From Hyphomicrobium_A sp963782555 (GTDB lineage Bacteria; Pseudomonadota; Alphaproteobacteria; Rhizobiales; Hyphomicrobiaceae), in the NCBI GenBank assembly GCA_963782555.1, contig CAWAKB010000004.1:496001-560000 (forward strand): a stretch of 64,000 nt of DNA, written 5' to 3'. The position numbers and the translations under genes are program-made. Shown in pieces: positions 1-8,196 of this stretch; position 1 is the stretch's first letter, and the number at the start of each line of letters is the position of its first letter. The notes beneath the pieces are model-generated. The model was not told where the DNA came from, searched no databases, and saw only the letters and a list, made by a program, of their open reading frames with translations.

Positions 1-1
1 G

Positions 2-415
2 GCCGCAGGCTCCAAGAACCTCATCCACATGCACGGCGAGCTGCTGAAAGCCTTGTGCGCGCGCTGCGGCGCACGCTGTGCGTGGGAGCAGGATATCGGC
101 ATCGATACGCCGTGCCCCGCCTGCGGCAAGACCGGCGGCATGCGCCCCGACGTCGTCTGGTTCGGCGAGGTGCCCTATCACATGCAGGAGATCACCGAGG
201 CGCTCCTGCTGGCCGACCTGTTTATCTCCATCGGCACCAGCGGCAACGTCTACCCGGCGGCCGGTTTCGTCGCCGAGGCGCGCGCCCATGGCGCGCACAC
301 GGTGGAGCTCAACCTGGAGCCATCCGAAGGCGCGAGCCTGTTCGACGAGAAAATCCACGGGCGTGCAACCGAGATCGTGCCGGCATACGTGGAGAAACTT
401 CTAAAGACGGACTGA
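2..415 (+). CDS. cobB: NAD-dependent protein deacylase (sirtuin), 3' part
   Basis: Only the C-terminal 137 residues are in the window; the gene starts upstream. Sirtuins remove acyl groups from lysines using NAD. Visible features are the HMHGEL segment holding the catalytic His, two CxxC pairs (LCARC and CPAC) forming the structural zinc site, the VVWFGE strand that follows it, and the NAD-binding GTSGNVYPAAGF loop. The layout matches the short bacterial CobB-type (class III) enzymes. The stop at 413-415 is followed by an inverted-repeat element. Family is secure; acyl preference cannot be read because the N-terminal substrate residues are missing. Confidence 0.93.
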   Translation, partial: AAGSKNLIHMHGELLKALCARCGARCAWEQDIGIDTPCPACGKTGGMRPDVVWFGEVPYHMQEITEALLLADLFISIGTSGNVYPAAGFVAEARAHGAHTVELNLEPSEGASLFDEKIHGRATEIVPAYVEKLLKTD

Positions 416-442
416 GAGGGCACCACGGCAACCCAACCACCC

Positions 443-600
443 CGTCATCCCGGCGCCGGCCGGGACCCACGCAAGTCTCAATGCGCGCAACATTTGCGCT
501 TCTCGTGCCTCGGGGTGCAGCAACTTTCGCCGGTGGCGATTACCTTCGCCAAAAGCACTTGCGGAAGCTTGCGTGGGTCCCGCTCTACAGCGGGATGACG
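443..600. repeat. 158-bp element with inverted-repeat ends (REP/MITE-like)
   Basis: The ends are inverted copies of CGTCATCCCG (443-452 and 591-600). Just inside lie inverted copies of CGGGACCCACGCAAG (461-475 and 568-582). The centre, about 92 bp, has no coding signal. GTCATCCCG / CGGGATGAC termini are typical of interspersed palindromic repeats in alphaproteobacteria. The right end reaches into the rlmD-like gene and supplies its last codons and stop. A smaller hairpin with the same core occurs at 6677-6706. Confidence 0.75.
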
Positions 601-1880
601 TTGAGGGGAGGCGCCGACGTTGCTCGACGGCCGGTGTTGCTACTTGCGCGGCGGAAGACGGCGACGGCCTCAACGTGCGGAGAGTAGAGGAACTGATCGA
701 TGGGCGTGACGCGCTCTAGCGTATAGCCGCCGTCGATCAGGATGCGTGCGTCGCGCGCCAGCGTCGCCGGGTTGCAGGAGACAGCGACGACGGTCGGGAT
801 GCGAGAGGCGGCAAGCGTCGCGGCTTGTTGGGCAGCACCCGCCCGCGGCGGATCGAACACCACGGCATCGAACCGCTCCAGCTCGCGCACCGACAGCGGC
901 TCGCGGAAGAGATCGCGCACCTTCGCCTCGACCGACTTCAGGCCGGGCGTGCGCTTGGCCGCGTTCTCGAGCGCCGCGATCGCCTGCCGGTCGCCATCGA
1001 CGGAAAGCACCGCGGCAGCAGTGGCCAACGGAAAGGTGAAGGTGCCGAGCCCGCAGAAGAGATCGGCGATGCGCCGCGCAGGCCCGACCGCCGTGGTGAT
1101 CAGGCGCACCATCTCCGCCTCGGCCGCCGGCGCGGCTTGCAGAAAGGCACGCGGCGGCAGCACGACGTTGGCGGGGCCGAAGCGCACCGCCGGCACCGTG
1201 CTCTGGTAAAGCGTGTCGCCGGCGATGGTCACCCGCGCCAGCTTGCAAGCGGCCGCCGTGTGCGCCAGACGCTCGCGCGCCTCCGGCCCCAACTCGCCGG
1301 GAAAGTCCTCGATCGCCACGTCGAGCCCGTTGGCCGCCAACGTCACGGTGAGGCGCACCGGCAGGCGCCGCGATGTCAAAGGCTCGACCAGTCGTTTCAA
1401 GCCCGGCAGCGCGCGCACGATGGCGGACGCCGTCACCGTGCACTCCTGCAGGTCGACGATGTCGTGCCCCTTGGCCTCGTGGAAGCCGAGGACGACACCG
1501 CGGCCGGTGCGGCGTGCCGACAGCGTGGCCCGGCGCCGCGCACCCGCTCCGACGCTCACAACGTAGGCGAGCGGCGCCTCGATGCCGCGCGCGGCGAAGG
1601 CCTGCGCAACGCTCTCGCGCTTCCAGGCAAGATAGGCAGTCCGCTCCAGGTGCTGCAGCGCGCAGCCGCCGCAGTGCGTGAAGTGGCGGCACACGGGCGC
1701 GACACGGTCAGCGGCGGCGGAGAGGACGGCGACGAGCCGGGCGCGGTCACCGTGCCCGTCGACCATGACCTGCTCGCCCGGCAGCGCGTAAGGCACATAG
1801 ACCGGCCCCGACGGCGTCTCGGCGATGCCGTCGCCCTGGGCGCCGAGGCGCGCGATGTCGAGAGCCTGCGTGTCACCCAT
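585..1880 (-). CDS. 23S rRNA (uracil-5-)-methyltransferase, RlmD/RumA-type
   Basis: 431 residues, the usual length for class I SAM-dependent rRNA 5-methyluridine methyltransferases. An N-terminal TRAM-like region precedes an iron-sulfur site (C64, C70, C73 in CRHFTHCGGC, with a likely fourth Cys in LQECTV near 147). The Rossmann motif DLFCGLGTF and the nucleophile loop VAVSCNPATLARD near the C-terminus follow; the Cys attacks uracil C6. The start overlaps the end of tlyA by 8 bp, so the two rRNA-modification genes are probably co-transcribed and coupled. The last residues (NVIPL) and the stop are encoded by the inverted-repeat element. Which uracil is modified cannot be told. Confidence 0.93.
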   Translation of the reverse strand: MGDTQALDIARLGAQGDGIAETPSGPVYVPYALPGEQVMVDGHGDRARLVAVLSAAADRVAPVCRHFTHCGGCALQHLERTAYLAWKRESVAQAFAARGIEAPLAYVVSVGAGARRRATLSARRTGRGVVLGFHEAKGHDIVDLQECTVTASAIVRALPGLKRLVEPLTSRRLPVRLTVTLAANGLDVAIEDFPGELGPEARERLAHTAAACKLARVTIAGDTLYQSTVPAVRFGPANVVLPPRAFLQAAPAAEAEMVRLITTAVGPARRIADLFCGLGTFTFPLATAAAVLSVDGDRQAIAALENAAKRTPGLKSVEAKVRDLFREPLSVRELERFDAVVFDPPRAGAAQQAATLAASRIPTVVAVSCNPATLARDARILIDGGYTLERVTPIDQFLYSPHVEAVAVFRRASSNTGRRATSAPPLNVIPL

Positions 1881-2610
1881 CCTTGCAAGCGCCCGCCAGA
1901 AATTCCTCGTTTCCCGACCCCCCTCTTATGGGAGAGGGAACGACGCCAATAATGCGCCAGCCATCTTGCACGGCAAGCCACGTTGTCACCTGGTCGATGG
2001 CAGCCTGGCGCGCGGCCGGCTCGCGCACGATTCCCCCTTTGCCGATGCGCGCGCGGCCGACCTCGAACTGCGGCTTGATCAGCGCCACCAACCAGGCGCC
2101 GGGGGCGGCTAGCGCCAAGGGCGCGGCGAGCGCTTTGGTGAGCGAGATGAAGCTAACGTCGGCGACGACCGCGCCGACCGGCTCGGGGATCGTTGTGGGC
2201 GTAAGCGTGCGCGCGTCGCAGCCCTCCAGGGAGACGACTTTGGCGTCGGTCCTGAGATGTGCATGCAGCTGATTACGGCCCGCGTCGACCGCGTAGACTT
2301 TCTGAGCGCCATGCTCGAGCAGCACTTGCGTGAAACCGCCGGTCGAGGCGCCGACGTCGAGCGCGATCCGACCCTCCGGATCGAAACTGAAGGCCTCGAG
2401 CGCCGCCGCCAGCTTGGCGCCGCCGCGCGAAACCCCCGTAACACCGCCGGGCTCCAGCGTCAGCACCTGCTCCCCGCCCACCTCGGCGCCGGCCTTCGTG
2501 CACACTTGGCTATCCACCAGCACCTTTCCATATTTGATCAAGTCGCGGGCACGCGAGCGGGTGGGAACCAGACCACGCTCGACGAGCGCGACATCCAAAC
2601 GTTTTCGCAT
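1873..2610 (-). CDS. tlyA: TlyA family rRNA 2'-O-methyltransferase / hemolysin-like
   Basis: 245 residues. An N-terminal S4 RNA-binding domain (about 1-60, with SRARDLIKYGKVLVD) is followed by an FtsJ-like SAM-binding Rossmann domain (ALDVGASTGGFTQVLLEHGA near 83). The family methylates 16S and/or 23S rRNA 2'-O positions; older annotations call it hemolysin A. It lies downstream of dxs as in many alphaproteobacteria, although here two small plus-strand genes are inserted between dxs and tlyA, so it probably has its own promoter. The stop region overlaps the next gene's start. Confidence 0.93.
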   Translation of the reverse strand: MRKRLDVALVERGLVPTRSRARDLIKYGKVLVDSQVCTKAGAEVGGEQVLTLEPGGVTGVSRGGAKLAAALEAFSFDPEGRIALDVGASTGGFTQVLLEHGAQKVYAVDAGRNQLHAHLRTDAKVVSLEGCDARTLTPTTIPEPVGAVVADVSFISLTKALAAPLALAAPGAWLVALIKPQFEVGRARIGKGGIVREPAARQAAIDQVTTWLAVQDGWRIIGVVPSPIRGGSGNEEFLAGACKDG

Positions 2611-2679
2611 GATTCCAATAGTACGCTATCCTCGCGCCAGCACTCAAAAGCCAGTGTACCCCAAATGGAGGCCCATCCT

Positions 2680-3204
2680 ATGAGACGCGCGCTTGTCGTT
2701 ACCCTGCTCGTCCTCTCGCTCGCCGCATGCGGCGACAACAGCTCAAAAAAGATGTCTGAGGCCACGAAGGAAGCCACGCCGGCCGCGGAAAGCAGCCAGG
2801 CGCCGGCTGCCGTCGCCGAGAAGGCCGCGCCGGCCCCAGAGGCCAGCGAGCGCACGCCCTCCCCGGCCGGCGCCAAGGTCATGATCCTCGAGCCCGCGGA
2901 CGGTGCGACGGTCAAGAGCCCGGTCACCGTCAAGTTCGGCGTGGAGGGCATGGAGGTGGTGCCGGCGGGCACCGACAAGCCCAACAGCGGGCATCATCAT
3001 CTCTTCATCGACTCCAAGCTCGAAGATCCGTCCGCGCCGATCCCCAGCGACGCCACGCACAAGCATTACGGCAAGGGGCAGACGGAGGCGCAGGTCGAGC
3101 TCACCCCCGGCAAACACACGCTGCAAGACGTGTTTGGCGACAAGAACCACATTCCGCACGACCCGCCGGTCGTTTCGGACATGGTGACGATCACGGTGGA
3201 GTAG
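2680..3204 (+). CDS. DUF4399 lipoprotein
   Basis: 174 residues. The start is set by GGAG at 2667-2670, nine bases upstream. A lipoprotein signal (MRRALVVTLLVLSLAAC) ends in an LAAC lipobox, followed by an Ala/Pro/Glu-rich tether (about 20-65). The conserved DUF4399 domain contains GHHHLFID, HKHYGKGQTE and HTLQDVFGDKNHIPHDPP; the repeated His suggests metal binding, but no function is established. Transcribed divergently from tlyA. It should be anchored to the inner or outer membrane facing the periplasm. Confidence 0.85.
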   Translation: MRRALVVTLLVLSLAACGDNSSKKMSEATKEATPAAESSQAPAAVAEKAAPAPEASERTPSPAGAKVMILEPADGATVKSPVTVKFGVEGMEVVPAGTDKPNSGHHHLFIDSKLEDPSAPIPSDATHKHYGKGQTEAQVELTPGKHTLQDVFGDKNHIPHDPPVVSDMVTITVE

Positions 3205-3264
3205 TCTGCTGCGGGTGCGCCTGCGGCAAATTTTCAGAGCGGCCGGGAAAACCGGGCCATATAC

Positions 3265-3348
3265 GCGCCACCGGACCGTCGTTCCGGTGGTGCGCCACGC
3301 AGATGCCATTCTTCGCATGGACACGCAGATGCCATGCCTCGCATGGAC
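3265..3348. repeat. Hairpin plus 26-bp tandem duplication
   Basis: A hairpin with stem CCACCGGA / TCCGGTGG around 3269-3291 is followed by two adjacent 26-bp copies (3297-3322 and 3323-3348, both starting ACGCAGATGCCAT) differing at two bases. They sit between the DUF4399 gene and the next small gene. No T-run follows the hairpin. Confidence 0.6.
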
Positions 3349-3380
3349 GGTCCAACCCTCTCGCAAACCGAGCGAAGGTC

Positions 3381-3620
3381 ATGACGGAAACAACACCCAA
3401 AAGAGACATCGTGCTCGTCTGGCTGCCGAAGGGAGCCAAGGCGACCGGTGACGATTTCGCAAAGGCCGACCCGTGGCCGGACCTCGACGCCGCCATCATT
3501 CATGCGCGGGAGACGGAGCGACCGGACCGACGCGTACCGTGGATCCGTTGCGACAAGAAATTCGTGCTGTCGCCTGAGGACATCATCGCCGCTTACGGCG
3601 ACGTCAAGCACCGGGACTGA
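3381..3620 (+). CDS. Conserved small hypothetical protein (79 aa)
   Basis: A small soluble protein with no signal peptide, membrane segment or Cys pair; it contains LVWLPKGAKATGDDFAKADP and ends in an acidic/basic tail. The start at 3381 follows a weak GAAGG site; an upstream in-frame start at 3303 would fall inside the tandem repeat and is less likely. I do not recognise the family. Codon use resembles the neighbours, which supports it being real. Confidence 0.55.
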   Translation: MTETTPKRDIVLVWLPKGAKATGDDFAKADPWPDLDAAIIHARETERPDRRVPWIRCDKKFVLSPEDIIAAYGDVKHRD

Positions 3621-3655
3621 CGCTCACCGGCGCGATCTTGCGGGCATTCCGGGTG

Positions 3656-5605
3656 TCAGGCGCGGCTCGCCTCGCCTGTAAGCATCTCGCGCCCGAGCGC
3701 GGCGAGCACAGTGGCAACGATGCCCGGCGCATTGAGCCCCGCAATCTCGTACATGTGCTCGGGCTTATCCTGATCGATGAAGCGATCGGGCAGCACCAGG
3801 GTGCGCACCTTGAGGCCGCGGTCCAAGAGGCCGCTCTGGGCCAGGAACTGCAAGACGTGGCTGCCGAAGCCGCCCACCGAGCCCTCCTCCACCGTCACCA
3901 GAACCTCGTGGTTTTGCGCCAGGCGGCGGATCAGGTCCTCGTCCAAGGGCTTGGCGAAGCGCGCGTCCGCCACCGTCGCCGAAAGACCGAAGCCGGCCAG
4001 CTGCTCGGCGGCTTTGAGAGATTCCTGCAGGCGCGTGCCGAGCGACAAAAGCGCCACCGCCGTGCCTTCGCGCAAGATGCGCCCCTTGCCGATCTCGAGC
4101 GCAATGCCTTCCTCTGGCAGCTCCACGCCGACGCCCTCGCCGCGCGGATAGCGCACCGCCGAGGGGCGGTCGTCGATTAGTGCCGCCGTTGCCACCATGT
4201 GCTTCAATTCGGCCTCGTCGGCCGGCGCCATGATGACGAAGCCCGGCAGGCAACCGAGGTAGGCGAGATCGAAGGCGCCGGCATGGGTCGGGCCGTCGGC
4301 GCCGACGAAGCCGGCCCGGTCGAGCGCGAAGCGCACCGGCAGGCGCTGGATGGCAATGTCGTGCACGACCTGGTCGTAGGCGCGCTGCAGGAACGTGGAG
4401 TAGATCGCCGCGAACGGCTTCAGACCCTCCGAGGCGAGGCCGCCGGCGAAGGTGACCGCGTGCTGCTCGGCGATGCCGACGTCGAAGGTGCGCTCGGGAA
4501 ATTCCTTGCCGAAGAGATCGAGCCCGGTGCCGTCCGGCATCGCAGCGGTGATGGCGACGATCTTGTCGTCCTTCTTCGCCTCGGCGATGAGGCTCTCGGC
4601 AAACACGCGCGTGTAGCTCGGCGCGTTGGGCTTTGGCTTCACCTGGGCGCCGGTGACGACGTTGAACTTGGCGACGCCGTGGTACTTGTCGTCGGAAGCC
4701 TCGGCCGGTGCGTAGCCCTTGCCCTTCTTGGTGACGACGTGCACGAGGATCGGCCCCTGCTTGGCGTCGCGTGCGTTCTTCAGAACCGGCAACAGATGCT
4801 CGAAGCTGTGCCCGTCGACGGGACCGACGTAGTAGAAGCCCAGCTCCTCGAACCACGCCCCGCCCTGCCACAGATGGCGGGTAAATTCCTCCATGCGCGC
4901 CGCGCGCCGTTCCCAGCTCTTGGGGAGTTGCCTAGCGAGCTGCTTGGCGATGTCGCGCAGATAGAAATAGGTGCCGCTGGAGGTGATGCGGGCGAGGTAG
5001 GCGCTCATCGCCCCGGTCGGCGGCGCAATCGACATGTCGTTGTCGTTGAGGACGACGATCAGGCGCTCATCGCGCGCACCGGCGTTGTTCATGGCCTCGT
5101 AGGCCATGCCGGCCGACATGGCGCCGTCGCCGATCACGCACACGACGTTGTTGGAGCGGCCCTCGAGATCGCGTGCGACCGCCATGCCGAGGCCGGCGGA
5201 GATGGAGGTGGAGGAGTGCGCTGCGCCGAACGGGTCGTACTCGCTCTCGGCGCGCTTGGTGAACCCGGACAAGCCGCCCGGCTGGCGCAGGGTGCGGATG
5301 CGGTCGCGGCGCCCGGTGAGGATCTTGTGGGGATAAGTCTGGTGGCTCACATCCCAAATCAACCGGTCGCGCGGGGTGTCGAACAGATAGTGCAGCGCGA
5401 CGGTGAGCTCGACCACGCCGAGACCGGCGCCGAGGTGGCCGCCGGTCACCGAGACGGCGTCGATCGTCTCCTGGCGGAGCTCGGCAGCGAGCTGCGCCAA
5501 ATCCGACTCGGGCAATTGGCGCAGATCCTCGGGCGTCGTCACCCGATCGAGGAGAGGCGTCTTCGAGGTACTATCCACAGAACCACCCACCGGCCATGCT
5601 GGCAT
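3656..5605 (-). CDS. dxs: 1-deoxy-D-xylulose-5-phosphate synthase
   Basis: 649 residues, full length. It condenses pyruvate and glyceraldehyde-3-phosphate with thiamine diphosphate, the entry step of the MEP isoprenoid pathway. Visible are the N-terminal HLGAGLGVVELTVALHY segment, WDVSHQTYPHK, the ThDP motif GDGAMSAGMAYEAMNNAG with the downstream N, the transketolase Pyr domain with GIAEQHAVTFAGGLA, and the C-terminal transketolase domain. It belongs to the cluster HDAC-family / xseB / dxs / tlyA, though a small secreted-protein gene and a plus-strand gene lie between xseB and dxs here. The product feeds hopanoid, quinone and carotenoid synthesis. Confidence 0.97.
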   Translation of the reverse strand: MPAWPVGGSVDSTSKTPLLDRVTTPEDLRQLPESDLAQLAAELRQETIDAVSVTGGHLGAGLGVVELTVALHYLFDTPRDRLIWDVSHQTYPHKILTGRRDRIRTLRQPGGLSGFTKRAESEYDPFGAAHSSTSISAGLGMAVARDLEGRSNNVVCVIGDGAMSAGMAYEAMNNAGARDERLIVVLNDNDMSIAPPTGAMSAYLARITSSGTYFYLRDIAKQLARQLPKSWERRAARMEEFTRHLWQGGAWFEELGFYYVGPVDGHSFEHLLPVLKNARDAKQGPILVHVVTKKGKGYAPAEASDDKYHGVAKFNVVTGAQVKPKPNAPSYTRVFAESLIAEAKKDDKIVAITAAMPDGTGLDLFGKEFPERTFDVGIAEQHAVTFAGGLASEGLKPFAAIYSTFLQRAYDQVVHDIAIQRLPVRFALDRAGFVGADGPTHAGAFDLAYLGCLPGFVIMAPADEAELKHMVATAALIDDRPSAVRYPRGEGVGVELPEEGIALEIGKGRILREGTAVALLSLGTRLQESLKAAEQLAGFGLSATVADARFAKPLDEDLIRRLAQNHEVLVTVEEGSVGGFGSHVLQFLAQSGLLDRGLKVRTLVLPDRFIDQDKPEHMYEIAGLNAPGIVATVLAALGREMLTGEASRA

Positions 5606-5662
5606 TTGGTTATGTCACACTAGAGCCCTGCTGCAAGAGAGCAAAAATCGCCGCGGGGGCCC

Positions 5663-5696
5663 AAAAAGGACAAGCGCGGCTGCGTGTGAGCCGCGC
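5663..5696 (-). terminator. Rho-independent terminator after the 59-aa secreted protein gene
   Basis: Read on the minus strand: an 8-bp GC-rich stem (GCGCGGCT / AGCCGCGC at 5674-5696) with a 7-nt loop, then TTGTCCTTTTT. It lies 35 bp downstream of the small gene stop. Confidence 0.65.
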
Positions 5697-5730
5697 CCGC
5701 CCCTTGTTTCGGTTCCAAGGCCGTTTGCTC

Positions 5731-5910
5731 TTAGCCCTTAAATATTTTGCTGAGCTCCTTATCGAGGCTCCTCAAGTCCGAGTCGATGCACTTAAAGAGG
5801 TCGCCCTTCGAAGTGCATTCGTTGCCGGCGTTTGCCGGGGTCGCCGCCATGGCTCCCATCACCAGACCTGCGGCCGCAAGCACGGACAACGTCTTCGCTG
5901 CGAATTTCAT
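5731..5910 (-). CDS. Small exported protein with a Cys pair (59 aa)
   Basis: MKFAAKTLSVLAAAGLVMG begins a clear Sec signal peptide ending near ANA-GN (cleavage about 28/29). The mature part of about 31 residues has Cys32 and Cys41 in NECTSKGDLFKCIDSDL, spaced to form a disulfide, and a charged amphipathic tail. A strong AGGGGAG ribosome site precedes the start by 5 bases, and a terminator follows the stop, so it is a free-standing gene. I do not recognise the family; a periplasmic peptide is the best description. Confidence 0.7.
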   Translation of the reverse strand: MKFAAKTLSVLAAAGLVMGAMAATPANAGNECTSKGDLFKCIDSDLRSLDKELSKIFKG

Positions 5911-6120
5911 GGGTAACTCCCCTAACTATCACGACACCTCCCCCAGTCAGCCGACAGACCCAGTGAATGGCGGCTACCCCCCGGGGATGCTGGGAGGTTA
6001 ACCGCCTTCAGTTGTCGTCGCCAGAGATTCCGACAATGGTCGGGGCTGTCGGCGGCTCCTCGAGCGGGCAAAAGAAGGGCTTCGCTCCAATCGCTTGCCG
6101 CCGACCCAGAGACGCCGCCG

Positions 6121-6630
6121 ATGCCAAACCGCGCCGTCGTCGTGACCGACAAGATGCAGAAGGGCTACCGCTACGCGCTGACAGCGCCGGTCGGGCGCCA
6201 CTTCGATCCCACCTTCACGCCCGAATTGACGCCGGCCGAGATGCTCCGTCTCGGTGTCTTCGGCGGCAAGTACATGACGGATTCCAAAAAGGAATTTCCC
6301 GCAAGCTGGTTCAAGAACGCCAAGCTTTCGCCCAAACGGCGCGATGCCTCCCTCAACTTCTTCGGGGTCGATGCGAGCCAGCCCCTGTCGGAGTGGCGCC
6401 GCAAGGGCTGGATCCACCCGGACGACCCGCGCGGCTGGTTCCAGTGGTACTGCCGCTATTACATGGGCCGGCGGAGCCCCGAGGAGGATAAGCGGCAGAT
6501 CAAGCGCTGGAAGGCGATCCGCCGGCATATTGCCCAGATCAAGAACAACTGCGAGCCAGGCGACATGCGCTGCCGGCGGCGCCAGCGCCAGGCGCTGCTG
6601 CACTGGGCCTACGACAGCAGAAAGATTTGA
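6121..6630 (+). CDS. Conserved hypothetical protein (169 aa)
   Basis: A basic, Trp/Tyr-rich soluble protein with no signal peptide. It contains FTPELTPAEMLRLGVFGGKYM, a WFKNAKLSP segment, WIHPDDPRGWFQWYCRYYMGRR, and a C-terminal basic helix with CEPGDMRCRRRQRQALLHWAYD. It resembles a widely conserved but uncharacterised family found in bacteria and some eukaryotes. The start lacks a strong ribosome site. Convergent with xseB; the hairpin at 6677-6706 lies between the two stops. Confidence 0.75.
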   Translation: MPNRAVVVTDKMQKGYRYALTAPVGRHFDPTFTPELTPAEMLRLGVFGGKYMTDSKKEFPASWFKNAKLSPKRRDASLNFFGVDASQPLSEWRRKGWIHPDDPRGWFQWYCRYYMGRRSPEEDKRQIKRWKAIRRHIAQIKNNCEPGDMRCRRRQRQALLHWAYDSRKI

Positions 6631-6676
6631 AGGAGGCGGCCTAATGGAGTTGGGGCGCCAACGGTCGCACGTTTTC

Positions 6677-6706
6677 AACGTCATCCCGCCTCCGGCGGGA
6701 TGACGT
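6677..6706. terminator. Perfect 14-bp-stem hairpin between convergent genes
   Basis: AACGTCATCCCGCC, a TCC loop, then the exact complement. It probably stops transcription from both sides. The same GTCATCCCG core terminates the larger repeat at 443-600, so this is likely a short copy of the same interspersed palindrome family. Confidence 0.65.
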
Positions 6707-6753
6707 TGGTGGGGACGCGAGGTCGAGCGCTAGCGGCGACACGAAGCTCAAGC

Positions 6754-7026
6754 TCAGCCCTGGGGGTCGAGCGGCTCGGTGCCTTTGGGGCTCCCATCGG
6801 CGGCGAAGGTGAGCTTCTCCACCTTGGCCTCGGCCTGCTTCAGAAGCCGGTCGCAATGCTCCTTCAAGACCTCGCCGCGCTCGTAGATGGCGATCGATTC
6901 CTCAAGCTCGACGTCGCCCCGCTCCAGGCGGTTGACGATGCCTTCAAGCTCCTTCAAGGCGCGCTCGAAAGTCATATCCTTGATGTCGGTGTGCTTTGGG
7001 CTGGTCTTGACCATGGTCGTGTCCAT
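6754..7026 (-). CDS. xseB: Exodeoxyribonuclease VII small subunit
   Basis: 90 residues, typical length. The core FERALKELEGIVNRLERGDVELEESIAIYERGEVLKEHCDRLLKQAEAKVE is the antiparallel helical pair of XseB, which binds XseA to form the single-strand-specific nuclease. It starts 29 bp after the HDAC-family gene, so the two are probably one transcript. Confidence 0.95.
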   Translation of the reverse strand: MDTTMVKTSPKHTDIKDMTFERALKELEGIVNRLERGDVELEESIAIYERGEVLKEHCDRLLKQAEAKVEKLTFAADGSPKGTEPLDPQG

Positions 7027-7055
7027 GCTGCGTCCCGTGTTTGCGCTCTAGGCTA

Positions 7056-8000
7056 TCACGCGCCGACGTCCATCAGCGTCTTGACGTGAACGGCCACCGA
7101 GCGGGCCAGCGCCGTGAGATCGTAGCCGCCTTCCAGCATCGAGACGATGCGCCCGTGGCAGTGTCTCTGGGCCATGTCGGCGAGCTTCTCCGTGGCCCAC
7201 ATGTAATCGGCCTCGACCAAGCGCAGGTTGGCGAGCGGGTCGGCCTGATGCGCATCGAAACCGGCCGAGATCACGATGAGATCCGGGCCGAAGTTGTGCA
7301 GCGCCGGGAGAATGCGCGATTCGAAGGCCTCGCGGAACCGCTCGCCGGAATCGCCGGCGCGCAAGGGCGCGTTGAAGATGTTGCCGACGCCGGTCTCGCT
7401 GAGTGCGCCCGTGCCGGGAAAGAGCGGCATCTCGTGGGTGGAGCCGTAAAAGAGATCCTTGTCCGACCAGAGGATATCCTGGGTGCCGTTGCCGTGGTGC
7501 ACGTCGAAATCAGCGACCGCGATGCGCTCGGCGCCATGCTCGGCGCGCGCGTAGAGCCCGGCGATGGCCGCGTTCGCGAACAGGCAGAAGCCCATGGCAC
7601 GATCCTTCTCGGCATGATGCCCGGGCGGGCGCACCTGGCAGAAGGCATTGGCCGCCCTGCCCGACATCACGGCGTCGACCGCGTGCAGGCCGGCCCCGAC
7701 GCCGCGCAGCGCCGCCTCCCACGAGCCGGGCGAGACCACCGTGTCGCCGTCGATATGGCGCGTGCCGTGGATGGGCCCGGTGGCGATGGCCCGGATCTGA
7801 TCGAGGTAGGCGATGGTGTGGGCGCGCTCGATCTGCGTCTCCACGTCCTCGCGCAGCGGCGCTTCCTCGCGCTCCAGGCTGTTGAACACATCGTGCGCCA
7901 GCACCTTGTCGATGGCGCGCATGCGATCGGGCCGTTCGGGATGCCCAGGCCCCGTATCGTGCTCGACGAAGCAAGGATGCGTGATGAGAAGGGTCGTCAT
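7056..8000 (-). CDS. Histone-deacetylase-family hydrolase
   Basis: 314 residues of the arginase/deacetylase fold. Zinc-site and catalytic signatures are present: QVRPPGHHAEKD (tandem His), DFDVHHGNGTQ (Asp and His ligands), SAGFDAHQADP (Asp ligand) and LEGGYD. Bacterial members act on acetylated polyamines or other acylated amines, or hydrolyse acetoin-type substrates; the actual substrate is unknown. First gene of the minus-strand run towards xseB. Confidence 0.92.
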   Translation of the reverse strand: MTTLLITHPCFVEHDTGPGHPERPDRMRAIDKVLAHDVFNSLEREEAPLREDVETQIERAHTIAYLDQIRAIATGPIHGTRHIDGDTVVSPGSWEAALRGVGAGLHAVDAVMSGRAANAFCQVRPPGHHAEKDRAMGFCLFANAAIAGLYARAEHGAERIAVADFDVHHGNGTQDILWSDKDLFYGSTHEMPLFPGTGALSETGVGNIFNAPLRAGDSGERFREAFESRILPALHNFGPDLIVISAGFDAHQADPLANLRLVEADYMWATEKLADMAQRHCHGRIVSMLEGGYDLTALARSVAVHVKTLMDVGA

Positions 8001-8196
8001 GTAGAAGCGTGAAGCCGTGAAATTTTGCGGACGCCTACGGTGACACGTTCGCGCGATCGAGACAAACGGTCAGCGTATTGCGCCCTTCCGACAGGAACTT
8101 GGCGTTCACTGCAGATGCCGATTTCACGGATTCTTTAGGCTGAATTGCTTCATCGATCCAAGCTTTCTTATGGTTTGTCGGTCTAAGGCTATGGGG

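Noticed and set aside
4199..5623. 474-codon plus-strand frame opposite dxs
   Set aside because: It is the antisense shadow of the unmistakable dxs gene and shows no recognisable motif.
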